A DNA stretch of 64,000 nucleotides from Pogona vitticeps (lineage: Eukaryota; Chordata; Lepidosauria; Squamata; Agamidae): the NCBI RefSeq assembly GCF_051106095.1, contig NC_135785.1, forward strand, positions 100,102,501 through 100,166,500, read 5' to 3'. The translations under genes and the position numbers were made by a program. Position 1 is the stretch's first letter; each line of letters starts with the position of its first letter. The notes beneath the pieces were generated by a model that saw nothing but the letters and a program-made list of their open reading frames with translations, did not search any database and was not told the origin of the DNA. Below are positions 34,701 through 45,908 of the stretch, piece after piece.

Positions 34701-36897
34701 TTTGACCTGGATCTCATGCAGATTGGTCCCAAACAGACCAATTTGGTTCTGAATTTGTGATTTCCCAAATCTGGCACATAGTCATACATCTTACCCTGTG
34801 CTGCTTTCCCAAAGTAATTTGTTGTAGTCTTATGAACTCGTATGCTCCACTCGATGGGGACATCACATGGAGTCACTATTACTGTGAGAGGTGCAGAGGT
34901 TCTCCCTTCCTCTAGAACAAAATAGTATCTGGAAACAAAATAATAAATCAAACAAAAGTTTACTGAGGCTCACTTTATAGTACAGTAAGCAGATAAAGCA
35001 CATGGAGCTGTATTGCACTGTAGACAATAATGATATTTTACAACTTGAGACGAGGGTCACCTCTACTATGATACAGTGTGGCGCCTGCCTCAGACAGTAG
35101 TTTTTTTGGTGCTATGAAAGGGCAACACATTGGGAGTTATTTATTATGATTGTTTAAAAAATTTTCTGTACAGGAAAGAAGATAAGAGAAATTGGTGAGC
35201 TTTTTGCCACAGGTACCAGCATGGAAAAGTGTGAAAGAAAGAAGAGAAGGGGGCGACAGAGGACAAGATGGTTGGATAGTGTCATTGGAGCAACCAACAT
35301 GAACTTGACCCAACCATGGGAGGCAGTGGAAGACAGGAGGGCCTGGTGCTCTGGTCCATGGGGTTCACCAAGAGTCGGACATGACTTAACAACTAAACAA
35401 CAACAAACCAGCATGACGGGGTGGGTGGGTAGGTTGCTGAATACCTTTACTGGGAAAGGGCAGGTGCAAATGCCATGTACTTCTCTGTCTTGAACTATGA
35501 AAGGTATCACCACCCTCAGCACCAACCTTGGGCTGCTATTTTGCACCTTGTTTTCATTGGTCTCACATAAAGGCCAAGGGAGGAGAGTGCCTTTTAGACT
35601 ATTGACTGTTAAGCCGCATGGCTCTTGGTGTAGCATAGTAATGTCTAAATTTCTCCACTAGAAAGTAAAGGTAAAGGTAAAGTTTCCCCTTGACATTTAG
35701 TCCAGTCATGTCCGACTCTAGGGCGTGGTGCTCATCCCCGTCTCCAAGCTGTAGAGCCAGTGTTTGTCCGTAGACAGTTTCTCAACCACTAGATAAATAG
35801 GAGGCCTCAGGAATGTTAGTTGGAACATTCATACAGAACAATAAATCCAGAATCCTCTCTTAATGCACCACAGTATACTTAAATTACACACAGACCATTC
35901 ATTTTAAATTTAAAAAAAACCCAACTCCTAGAGTTTTCCAAGAATTTTCCAGGTAGTAATTCTGGGAGTTCCCTCCCACAGACCCAGACCTACATTTGGC
36001 TTATATTGAACGGCCCGTCTGCCAGGCTGCTTGGTTATCTTTGGCCTATTGTTCTTAAAGTACAAAAAGCAAACCGCTCCAGTGCTTCCAGAGAAGCCTA
36101 GGTTTTTGTGGGAGATGTAGTTCTTTGCAGGAACCTATAATAGAACCTATAGGGCAATATGACAACAACTCCCATGAAGACCTAGACCTCCCAGAAAGCA
36201 CCTGGAAAGTTTTTTTAAACATTAACAACAGTAGGCGGAAGAAAGCTTGAGATAGTCAAGCAATGTGAAAAGTCAGCCTTCTCCAGGTTAGTATAATATC
36301 AGTGTCCGTATCAGTGTGTCTGTGAGCTTTGATTTGGAGTCCAACACATACACACAGAGCATACCCATTCTGCTTTCTTCTGGGTTGCTCTTTCTTTCAC
36401 ACAAAGAAATAAATTTGAAAGGGAATAACTTTACGAAATGTCCAAAGACAGGATTGTGGTTAGGTTTGTCCAAACAAACCAGTATTGGAAAGATAGGAAC
36501 ATACCCTGGTTTAAAGCTGACATTGCCGTTTGTCCACCTATACTTAACTATCATTCCCGAATCAGACAACATATAAAGCTCCCCTCTTCCTTGTTGCTTT
36601 TCCACTTGTATAAATAGGAAATCAGGTACTAGCACATACCATGTTCACATTGTGTATCAAGATTCATGAGTTACCATCATGTGGAAGCATGGCCACTGTG
36701 TCTCACCTGCAAGCATTTATTTCATGGCTCTAGGATTGTTAACACTTTCCATCATCCCCAGCTAAAATGACCAAGGGCTATGCTTTTTGGATCATGATGG
36801 GAGTTGTAGACCAGTGGTTCTTAACCTTTTTGAAAGAAACGCCCCCTTGAGCCATTGAAGAAGTTATCATCGCCCCCCTCCCCGCAGTGATGATATC

Positions 36898-36969
<72 letters not shown>

Positions 36970-39545
36970 GACACCTAAATCCAATGACCGCTGAAAACAA
37001 AATTCAATTCCAAGAAAATGAAATGCTCCCAAAAAGTAACATTTAATTATTTAGTTGTAAGCGAATTTTAAGACGCAAAAAGAAATATAAAAAGGGCATA
37101 AAAACAAACCGCAATGCAGGAACTAAAAATTTCAAGACAAAAACTCTGAAACTAAATTAAGATTGGAGGAATATATTCATGCACACTGTAAAAAGGCTGC
37201 AGCCATCTTCACAGGTTTAGCTTGCTCCAACGCCCCCCTACTGTCCCCCTTCTGCTCCAGTGCCCCCACACCACCCCTTTTTGTTCTACTGCCCCCCTGA
37301 AAAATGAAATCGCCCCCTGGGGGGCATTATTGCCCACGTTAAGAACCACTGTTGTAGACCAACACACTGCGATAGAGGATACCCTATTTGGGAAAGGCTA
37401 GTCCAGCTGTAGGATAGCATAAGTCATTTTTAAACTTTGCAATGTTTTTCTGCATTTATATTGCTTTAAATCTATAGGCTAAACCTACTGCTTAGTCCCT
37501 GTTAGATTATATCATTGAATGAATGGGATTTTTAAAAGTCACCTCTTTTGTAAGTCTCATTGATTAAATGCATCTACTCTGGTTGGGAGAAACAATTGGA
37601 TTCATCCTACCGTGATTCTTTAATTCTATGCGGATCTGTTTTCTGAGAGAGGAGACATATTAATACAGGAAAAAAGAACCCTGAAGGATATTTTCATCAT
37701 TGTTTGTAATGCAAGATACAGCTTTAGACCTGCATACTCATAAAGGAGAATAATTTTGTAAATGTTTGAAACAGGGACCAATTATTTTTAATTAAATCTC
37801 AGTTGCTGTAACCGAGAACAGAGGCAATAGGTTAAAACCACAACCAGTTAACCCCGTCTATATTTTTACTATTCTCGTGACAGTTTTCAACTTGTTCTTG
37901 CAGTCTGGTTATACATTAAGCAATTTGGTGTTTGGTACAGTGCCTGTGGAGGAATTCTGTAAGGTGACTATGGCTGAAAGGAACCATCTGGTTTAATCTC
38001 TGAAACTATTGTGCAGGATTCTTCATAAATGAAACCAAAATAAAATAGAACTTCAGGTTCTGGTGCACAGAGCTATTATTTGTTGAAATCAAACAATACA
38101 ATAACATCAATTAAATCTTCTATTTCTACTTGTAAATTCTGCTATAAAATACCATCTTATATCCTAACCCGCAATTGGGAGTGGTGATGTTCTGGATTCC
38201 AGCAGCTAACTAAACTTTTCACCAAATACTGGAGGTATTTATTTATTTATTTATTTTATATCCCGCCTATCTAGCCGATCAAGGCCACTCTAGGCAGCTT
38301 ACAACAGTAGCAGTAATAATTGATTTTTTGTTGTTATGTACTATCAAGTTGCCTATAGCAATGCGGTGACTCCAACAGGGTTTTCAAGATACGTGAGTTC
38401 TTTAAGGAGTAGTTCAGCATTGGCACTACCCAGTGAACTTCTATGGCTAAGTGGGGTTTGAATCCAGGTCTTCTGAGTCTTGTTCCAGTATTCTAATCAG
38501 TATATCATACTAGTTTTAAAGTTACTTTTAAAAAATTAAAGAAAACGGCATTATTAAAAATTAAAAAATATAAAAAGGCCCCCAAATGGATAAAAATTCC
38601 AATTATGGCCACCCATGTTTTGAAATGTTACTTATTACTTTAAAAACGTTGATATATTAATAATGTTGAAATTAGAATGTTTAAAAATAATGGAACTTAG
38701 GCCTTGATACTTAATAAAGAAATTGCAAGTAATAGCATTACTTTTGGCACATTAGTTTCAGGCTCTGGAGAGATCACATATTCTTAAGCTGATTTCATGC
38801 AAGCTGATTTATTGCCTCTCTGTTCCTGTTGGAAGGATCCCCAACCAATAGGGAGGAAGAACCCCTCAGCTACACAGACCCTGGACTCTTGGCGACCCAG
38901 GAACCGAAGTCTGTGGGTAACAAGGGCACGGGGCTGAGTGAGAGGAGGTCATGGGACATCCCTCAAGCCCTCAGGAATGAAGACAGGTGAAGGCACGAAC
39001 ACTGCATAAAACCCAAGACAAATTGCTCAGCTGTGGGAAAGACTCCTTGAGAGAAACAGCCTCCTCAGGGGTTTTCTCTCAGAGAGACCAAAGGACCAAA
39101 TCCTGCAGCTGAGACCTGGTGGCTGCTCTGAGAAGAGAGGCTAGACTAGCTCTTTCTTTGTTGTCAAACAAACTCGAAACATCATTGTCAATAGCTCAGT
39201 TACCTTGGATGACATAGAATAAAGCTTTTGCTTTGAAAAAGTTTTCTATGATTATTGCATATCTGTTTTTTTTTTAAAAAGGAAGCATATCATACAAGAG
39301 CATCACTGTGTTATTTATCATGTGGGAAGATTAAAGGTCATATGAGTTTCCCCTTACCTTTTTGGTATGTCTTTCAAGAGATAGATTGTGTTTTCCTTGC
39401 CATCAGGAAGAATCGATGTATGATAAAAGTGTAAGAGTTCGCTCTTGAAACTTTGCTGTACACTGCTGGACATCTGCACAGAATGGCAGATGCACAAGGC
39501 CAAAAGTAGCCAGGATGGCAAGAGATGCAGGGATCTAGACATCAT
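30432..39545 (-). CDS. ndnfl: NDNF-like secreted protein, complete three-exon coding region
   Basis: The coding sequence joins 39545-39358, 34928-34795 and 31789-30432 (188, 134 and 1358 nt) into 559 residues plus TGA. Residues 1-25 form a signal peptide with a hydrophobic core around LLPSWLLLALCIC. The N-terminal module carries ILPDG, DIPKR, YYFVLEE and VTPCD, typical of NDNF. A first FN3-like module (about 176-326) has YPELPTDPR, TVTLAW and TQYYFDVFVVN; the C-terminal FN3-like module (about 435-559) has KLRTC, AWLGTQ, KVLCKYFH, AVTTETI and KVVKTRK. N-glycosylation sequons lie near residues 314 (NTS) and 420 (NAS). Human NDNF is about 568 residues, so the length fits. NDNF is a secreted glycoprotein acting in neuronal and endothelial survival and in FGF signalling. 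From my memory of human NDNF, conservation is strong at the C-terminus but weak in the middle, so a paralogue is likelier than NDNF itself. The frame is intact and purifying selection is expected. Confidence 0.92.
32588..33349. mobile_element. 762-bp fold-back TA-target MITE in NDNF-like intron 2
   Basis: TA on both sides. The left end CAGTGGTGCCTCGCATAACG matches the reverse complement of the right end exactly for 20 bases. Inner blocks also pair: GATCTGACTTTTCGTTAATT with its complement near 32980-33000, and TTTTAAATGCTTGGA with TCCAAGCATTTAAAA. Almost the whole element can form one long hairpin. Its TIR is shared with 23274-23615. Confidence 0.85.
33440..34060. repeat. Fold-back repeat with one inverted and two direct units
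   Basis: CTTCACCAAACTTTGATGGA near 33740 recurs in inverted form near 33640 (CCAAGTTTGGTGAAG) and directly near 33875 (CTACCAAATATGGAGGAAC). Each unit also carries a GTAGAGGAGAGTCAGG-like and a TTTTGGTGTCT-like block. It lies in NDNF-like intron 2. Class unknown. Confidence 0.55.
34795..34928 (-). CDS. ndnfl: NDNF-like coding exon 2
   Basis: The exon is bounded by acceptor TTTGTTTCCAG|ATAC and donor CACAGG|GTAAGA. It completes the Arg started in exon 1, encodes 44 residues (YYFVLEEG through FGKAAQ) and ends with the first base of an Asp codon finished by exon 3. The motif TPCDVPIEW matches the NDNF-family TPCD-P-EW segment. Intron 1 is 4429 nt and intron 2 is 3005 nt; both are full of transposable elements. 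Confidence 0.9.
35217..35407 (+). mobile_element. BovB LINE 3' end in NDNF-like intron 1
   Basis: KKRRGRQRTRWLDSV and ATNMNLTQPWEAVEDRRAW are BovB C-terminal residues; the tail is ACAACTAAACAACAACAAA. It lies antisense to the gene. Confidence 0.8.
35663..35800 (+). repeat. Squamate repeat with (GTAAAG)n head, SINE-like
   Basis: GTAAAGGTAAAGGTAAAG, then CCAGTCATGTCCGACTCTAG and GTGGTGCTCATCCCCGTCTC. This is a very common dispersed unit in squamates. Truncated on the right. Confidence 0.5.
36740..37405. mobile_element. hAT-type MITE interrupted by a younger hAT element
   Basis: ATCCCCAGCTAAAATGACCA and ATGATGGGAGTTGTAGACC before 36811, and TTGTAGACCAACACACTG to ACCCTATTTGGGAAAGG after 37351, form one common squamate MITE once the insert is removed. 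Confidence 0.45.
36812..37351. mobile_element. Non-autonomous hAT element, 540 bp, perfect 8-bp TSD
   Basis: Ends CAGTGGTTCTTAAC and GTTAAGAACCACTG are a perfect 14-bp TIR; the 8-bp duplication TTGTAGAC lies at 36804-36811 and 37352-37359. Inside are a (TTTA)n run at 36897-36968 and CGCCCCC-rich blocks near both ends. Charlie-like hAT ends. In NDNF-like intron 1. Confidence 0.9.
38245..38330 (-). mobile_element. L2-type 3' tail fragment
   Basis: On the plus strand (TTTA)n then TATCCCGCCTATCTAGCC and CACTCTAGGCAGCTTACAAC, the reverse complement of the L2 tail seen at 6070-6140. It may be a SINE tail derived from L2. Confidence 0.55.
38331..38517 (-). repeat. tRNA-derived SINE (squamate type), minus strand
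   Basis: On the minus strand ATACTGATTAGAATACTGGA is the A-box region and GACCTGGATTCAAACCCCAC the B-box region, followed by GTTCACTGGG. Its plus-strand start GTTGTTATGTACTATCAAG is the known tail word. Confidence 0.6.
38821..39259 (+). repeat. Possible solo LTR (fossil) in NDNF-like intron 1
   Basis: TG...CA ends (TGTTCCTGTTGG ... TATTGCA), TATA-like GCATAAAACCC and AATAAAGC in LTR order. No matching target duplication found, so the call is weak. It may instead be an unnamed GC-richer repeat. Confidence 0.3.
39358..39545 (-). CDS. ndnfl: NDNF-like coding exon 1 (signal peptide and start)
   Basis: This exon encodes residues 1-62 plus two bases of codon 63. Two ATGs are adjacent (39545 and 39542); the second has A at -3, so initiation may be shared. 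The 3' end reads AAAAAG|GTAAGG, a good donor in phase 2. Upstream, TTATCTCCCAG|GCC is a good acceptor, so the exon extends in the 5' UTR to about 39558. The coding part runs from the signal peptide to LLKDIPK, where family members have a similar D-T/I-PKR junction. Confidence 0.9.
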
Positions 39546-39557
39546 CAAGGTGAGAGG

Positions 39558-39560
39558 CCT
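39558..39560 (-). other. Splice acceptor of the start-codon exon
   Basis: On the minus strand a pyrimidine-rich stretch ends in ATTATCTCCCAG followed by GCCTCTCACCTTG and the ATG pair 13 bases later. This implies an upstream non-coding exon whose position I could not find. A TIR-bearing MITE (about 39643-39843) starts roughly 85 bases further upstream. Confidence 0.6.
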
Positions 39561-39642
39561 GGGAGATAATAAAAGGTGATTGAATGTGCTTTTTGGCATC
39601 TTATATATTACTGAATTGAAAATATGTTAAATAAAAGACAAT

Positions 39643-39843
39643 AGGACTCCTGTATCTGTGGGGGATCAGTTCCACAATCTACTGTGGATGCTTGAAACTG
39701 CAGATACAGGGAGCTCTGTACACAACATACAAGGGGGAGGACAAAGGTCATAAGAGGTTGTCCTTGTGTGTTGTATATAGGGCTGCAGTAAACCACGAAT
39801 AAGTGAAACTGGATACCAATCCCACAGATATGGGGATTTTACT
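39643..39843. mobile_element. MITE with (C)TGTATCTGTGGGGGAT ends
   Basis: CTCCTGTATCTGTGGGGGAT faces, reversed, ATCCCCATATCTGTGGGATT. The interior has CTTGAAACTGCAGATACAGG. Tigger/MARNA-like ends. It lies just upstream of the acceptor of the start-codon exon. Confidence 0.6.
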
Positions 39844-39860
39844 TTATAAGCAAATGAAAA

Positions 39861-42800
39861 TGGCAAATATACTAGTCTGGCTTTATTTTGCCTCTGCTTT
39901 CATAACTCTGTCTCATCCTTCTTCCCAGTTAATTTCATTAATGTTAATTGCATATCACTTTCATATTTTTAAAATGAATTATAAATGGGGAGAATTTCAG
40001 CTGGTAATTGGCCTGCATGAGAAGTCAGCAACTGGCACGATCTGGAACAGTTTTAGCCCTTTGAGAGATGCCACCTGGTCTTCAGCTGGGAAAAAAGGAG
40101 AGTAAGATCATATGTTAAGGGGAAAGCATCAATCCTTCTATTTGCATGTCACCTCCCTAGGCAATGCAAATGCTTCACTAGCAGTGCCTGAAATGTCAGG
40201 CATGCAAACAAAGCAGTATTATCTCCTAACTGACCAATTTCAAAACAGAGGCAAGCTAATTTGTCAAATGTGGCTCGAATCAAACTCTTGACAGAATAGA
40301 ACAAACAGACTTTTCCTCTTAAGGGTGATACAAACTTAGCATCTAGACTAGAGAGGCCCTAAGAGGGAAGTAGATGAGCAAGATATATGTGGCACTGGAT
40401 CTTGCCAGCAAGCCCTTCTGCATCTGGCTACTCTCCATCCCATCCTGCACACTTTCTTCTTAAAAGGGATCTTGCAACAAAAAAATAATTGCTGATCTGT
40501 GATCTGCAGTCTCAAGCAAGACTTCTGCAATCTCCTATCTTCATTAAACAACAACAATGAAATCCTTTCCATCCTTTTCCATTGTCACACAAGCGCCTTC
40601 TTTCTCACATTTCTACGCTGCTATTAAAAGTACAGAAATAGTGCCTTCTTTATCATGGGGCTGCCCTATTGCACAAGTGATGATGGGAAAGTTGAATTTG
40701 CTAAATCTGGAGAAATATGATCTCCAAAACAGAAGCCCTTCCTTGAGGAAAGAGGTTTGAATCCCATAAAAGAAAGTAGCAATGGCTGCACATTTGTTGC
40801 AATAAAAACTGGTTATCTGGAAAGAACATTCCCCCCCCCTCTTAATGTAAGGGAGAGAAAAAGGGGAATACAGGTCAGAGAAGGAAACCTTCCAAGTTTT
40901 GAAGCTAGATAGAAGTTGCAGAACAAGGTGCCTGAAGGCAGGGGGTGCTCTTAGAACAGGAGAAAGCCTCCTTAAGCTGGTCTCTTGACAGTAAAGAGTA
41001 AGGAAGTTGGAAAATGTGTGCAAATAAAAGGAACAGGGGGCATTAATGTGTAAATACAGAAGATCAAGGAACCTTTTTTTTTACTTTGGAGAAATGATGA
41101 TTTATTTGTATTTTTTTCAATGTAACTAAAAAGCCCTCAAGTAATGACTCCCTTCCCCCCCCCCCCCGGCTATGTTTGTCTTGGGTCAGTGGTAGTTAAC
41201 CGCAATTGATCTGAATTCATCATTCTAATCTTTCTTCCTGCTGTTTCAAAATAGCCAGCACTTTTCCTCACTGGATAAATATAGCACCACATTCTGCTCT
41301 ACAGCTTAAGAGAGTTATCCTACTGTCTTCCATTTTTCAAATGCTGCAATAAAATTTAAAACAGATCAATAAATGGATTGTAATATACACAGACATCTAG
41401 TCTAGCAGAAATGTATAATAGCTTGCAAAATGCATTATAGCTTGATCACTTGAATAAAATCTTCTACATGCACATTCTTGCTATATTTTGAATGGGGGGG
41501 CAGTTCTTTTGCTCAAATTGCACCTTACAAACTCATTAAGACTGCTTGGGTTTTTACACAAACATGACCTTCAGGTTTCCTATGCTTGCTATCATTCAAA
41601 AGGTGAACAACTACATTCTGTATTAAGTGCAAAAGACAATCAGAAAAAAAGACAGAAAAACAGGCTTGTCCCAAATGGAATACCCCCCTTCCAGTTTTGA
41701 TTTTTTTTAAAAAATTAAATAAAACAACTATAAAGCAAATTTTGGAAATACATTTTGTGGGATGGGGAGGCAGAGGGAGATGCAACACTTTACTGCACTT
41801 ACCTTGAGAGAGCTGTTACCTGGACAAGTTTCTTTCTGTGCAAGAAATCCAAATGTAAAACTCTTAACTCACACTTTTGGGGCACTTTGCTGGCCGGTGG
41901 AAAACACGACTGGAAAACCTTTTTTTTCCCCCAGTGCAGAAATGATTGTTCCATATGTTTCAAGCATAAGGGTAGAATGACATCTCCTCAGTCTTGCTGG
42001 CAGAAAGAGAAAGTTATCTCCTTTTTTCTTTAAGCATATGCACTTTGAGTATCCTTGGAACACGGGCAGTCCCATTTAAATCATTGTTTTATAGGGGAAA
42101 CACAACTTTGGCTTTTGAGGACAAGATTCCCTCCCTTGTGGAAGGTGTCAGGCAGGCAGGCAGGAGGCAGGCTGAAAAGGCAGACCATGCTCTGCTGCTG
42201 CTGCTTAGTCTTTGAGGGAAATGCAAAAGGCTGTCTGTGCAAGAGGTGGAGGGTATATGTCTGTGCTCATTTAACCCTTTTGTAGGAAAATCTGGCCAAG
42301 ACCTCGGGTATCTCATTGCAGTTATAACAGTTGGTTGTGAAGGGCAGGAACCGACCTTCTGGAAATATTTTTTATTCAGAATTGTATTCAACTGACATGT
42401 GTCTTTTGGAACCCCCAAATTAGTTGATTTTGATATAAAAATATATCATTGTGAATACATTATTGGCACTTTAAGCATTTTTCTTTCTTTGCCATTTTAT
42501 ACCTCTAAGTGTAATCTGAAGCTTTGTAGGATACATAGGTTGGAGCATTAAAGGGTGGGGGAGGGGAATAGGCCCAGTGACCCTAAATATGCTGTGAAGG
42601 AACTGGATAAAGGAAGAAAGTGAAGGTGAAAGGGCAAGACATTCTAATTATTTAATGTATTTGTTTTCATTTAGTAATATTTTTGACACCTTTTATTTTT
42701 TGCCTGAGGGGGGCTGCCTCAGTTAAGCTCAGTTCAGCTTTGTTGATGTGCTTCTCACAATGATGATTGTTCTGTCAAGAAAGGGCAATTTACTGGCTCT

Positions 42801-43370
42801 CAGATGTCTCTTTATGCAGCTCCACATGAGCCTAGGAGATGACTCTGAGGAGAGTGCTGGAAAAACAGGAGGCAATAAATTAAAATGAAAGCAAGACTTT
42901 CTGATGGGAACTTAGACAATTTAATATTGCCACCTCAATTCCTAGTATTAGGAGAGTTTCTAACTTCTTGTGTTTGACAGAGCAAAGAAATATTTGGTTA
43001 GTGTAACATCTGATACTACAACCACTGGTGACTCTGTGTGGGTCAAGCTTGTCCTTGGAACTCACAATTAGTCCTTCTGTTTTTTAAAAAATGCAACACC
43101 AGTGTCTCTTTCCCACAAGTACAAGTATCACTACATGCTACCAAGACTAGCCACCACAACAATAAAAGGAAGGTGGAAGTCAAGGGCTTGACCTCTGCTA
43201 CAGCCTCCACTATGGCTGAGAGGTAGTACTGTGTGCATGTGCTGCGACACTCCCTTGATATTCATGGTTCTAGCATAATGATGATTGTTAGAGGAGGAGT
43301 TCTTCTACTTTGTTGTGACATCTTAACAGCTAGTACATTTATGACAAGCCTACTCACATCTGTATTTGCG
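39861..43370. other. Upstream flank of the NDNF-like gene, no exon identified
   Basis: About 3.5 kb of non-coding DNA. An untranslated first exon and promoter probably lie here or further right, but I see no CpG-rich island or clear core promoter. No repeat family firmly recognised. Confidence 0.35.
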
Positions 43371-43620
43371 AAGGCTTTCATGGCCGAGATCTAATGGTTG
43401 TTGTGGGTTTTTTGGGCTCTTTGGCTGTGTTCTGAAGGTTGTTCTTCCGGAAGTTTCGCCAGTCTCTGTGGCTGGCATCTTCAGAAGACTGGAGTAGGAA
43501 CTCTGTCCATGCTCTGTTCCTACTCCAGTCCTCTGAAGATGCCGGCTACAGAGACTGGTGAAACATCAGGAAGAACAACCTTCAGAACACAGCCAAAGAG
43601 CCCAAAAAACCCACAAAAAC
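43370..43620. mobile_element. Fold-back element with 100-bp arms
   Basis: Arms 43401-43500 and 43518-43617 are near-perfect reverse complements (TTGTGGGTTTTTTGGGCTCT facing AGCCCAAAAAACCCACAA) around a 17-base loop. A further 30 bases, AAGGCTTTCATGGCCGAGAT, extend only on the left. A relative is at 54241-54435. Class uncertain: Penelope-like terminal repeats or MITE. Confidence 0.7.
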
Positions 43621-43823
43621 TATTCACATCTCTCCATCCCACCAAAAAAAAAACACCAACCTTAATAAATGTGGTAGTTTTAAGAATACTGAGTCTGTGT
43701 CATCACAATGAAAAATAGTAGGAATCAAAATATTTCAATGAGTGATTGTATCATGAATGCTGTTCTGGCAAGGTCAAGGAAGGAACAAAAGTCTGAACCA
43801 GCAATCACTGTAGAACTACTGAC

Positions 43824-44080
43824 AAAAATCCTGTTGTTTAGTGCAGTAAATCACCCTATAACAGGCCCATTGAATCAATGAGGATTTGATGAGTGAACTC
43901 CTCCCTAAGTTCCATTGATTCAAATAAACCTACTCTAATTGTAATTTACTGTGCTCAAGTAGGTCACAACTAGAGTAGCTCCATGTGAATCAACAGAACT
44001 TAGGGAAGAGTTGATTCAACAAATCCCCATCAATCCAATGAGCTTACTCTGGTGTGATTTACACGAAACAACAGGGTTTT
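43824..44080. mobile_element. Fold-back MITE with AAATCCTGTTGTTT ends
   Basis: The left AAAATCCTGTTGTTTAGTGC faces the right GAAACAACAGGGTTTT. The arms GATTTGATGAGTGAACTCC and CTAAGTTCCATTGATTCA have complements at 43985-44035. Same ends as 15790-15904. Confidence 0.7.
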
Positions 44081-45654
44081 GACTGCACATTGTATAAGAG
44101 TTTCCCAATGTCAATGTCAGTTTTCTTGCAAGCTCCATTGACCTCCTTGCCTTATTTATAAAATTTCCACCACTGAATATTTCACAACGGACATTTGACC
44201 CTAACTTTGCCAATCTTTAAATTTCCTGTACAAGACCTAATGGGGCTTTTCTGTCCCAGCAACCAGGAGAAGGAAAGAAGGATTACGATCTTGGACTGAT
44301 GGAAGATTATGTCTGCAGTCTGCGAAATCATATTTAATAGGGAAATGTTCATGCTTTTGTGATCGACTTTGCTTCTTAAATATTCCTAACACAGCACAGC
44401 AGGGGGGGAATGTTGGTTGACCCTTAGCCATTAGGACTGCCCTGATCAAGGACAATAAAAGCAGATTCTTTATACAAATGACCTATTGAAGGACTTCAAT
44501 GTTTGTTTCCAACTCAGAGAAGAGCCTCCTTCTCAAGCTTGGAGTGGTTTTGACTTCACTTTCAATATGTAACTTGCTCAGTATCATCCCAAAGTTCCTT
44601 TTCTTTCCCTTCTTCCTTGCTCTTATGGACACTCCGCCTCTTATATGTCCACCACCGTCCTACCTCATCCTCAGTTCTTTCCCTCATATACCTGTCATCC
44701 TTTTGTCCTTGTCCCATGCTATCTCTCTTGAGCATTCTACTGTGAGTTCTCTCTCCCCTCAGCGTGAAGTACCTTTTTGGACTACAACTCCCAGAATCCC
44801 CTAGATTTTAGGAACTGTAGCCCAAACAAGTAATTTTTCCAAACTCATCCTTCTTCACCCATGCATCACCCTGGCCGAGTGCTCCCTCTGCTCATCAAGA
44901 GCACATAGGCATAATAAGGAATGTGTGAGTCCCTACCTCGCCTCATAATAGAATTGCAAAAGATCACAGAAAGAGGTCACATTGCTCCATCATCCGTGCA
45001 TCATTTTAACAGAATTATCCTATATTTTGGTTTTTAGTGACAGTGTTATTTCTATACATGCCAAAGGATTAAACTAACACAACTAAAACTAATCCTCCAG
45101 CCTTCAATAAACACATGCACTTAAAGATCAGTGCTCAGGCATGACATACACCAGTTCACTACCAACTCATTTCAATTGTTAGTCACAAAAACAGGATTTG
45201 GAAAAAAAAAGAAAATATACATTGAGTAATCCAGGCTTACCATTATTAATGAGAGAATAAAGGTGTTCAAAACAACTTTGTCTCTCTTAGGGTCCAGCTG
45301 AAAGATAGATGAGATAAAATCCTGTTGTGGGTGTAAAGCTACAAAATAGAAGTGCTGTCCACAAAACACTTTTGCCAGTACATTGTGCAATGATGGCAGT
45401 GGGAATCATGTGAATGGTGGTGCAGTTGAATCATGTAATTCCCCGTTGCCAATTATGATGCCCAGTTTATACAGAGGTGCAACTTTACATTATACTGTAC
45501 GTGCAAGAACAGGATTTTGCCTGTTCAGTTGCATCCTTTAAACGAGATGGTCGGTGGTTCTCAACTTCTAGTCAGCTTCCAGAACAGAAGCTGGAAATAA
45601 CTACCTGTAACTAAGTTACTTTTTGTGGTAAAAAGCAGTGAAGGAGAATGTTAC
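44081..45654. other. No gene recognised; small MITE piece near 44775
   Basis: TTTGGACTACAACTCCCAGA (44778-44800) is a hAT-MITE word common in squamates. The rest is unassigned. Confidence 0.4.
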
Positions 45655-45833
45655 AAAATGTATTTATTTATATATTTCGTTTATATGCTGCTTTACTCCC
45701 ATAAATAGAGGTTGTGGTGGCTTAAAGAACAGTTTAGAACAGGGTTCTCCAAACTATGGTCCACGGGCCACATCCAGCCTACCTTGCCTTTTTATCTGGC
45801 CTTGCATGCGTGCTCATGTGAGCAGGCAGACAT

Positions 45834-45908
<75 letters not shown>

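Noticed and set aside
34697-34794. Read-through of NDNF-like exon 2 (KMYDYVPDLG...)
   Set aside because: A good donor GTAAGA precedes it and the family has no such residues.
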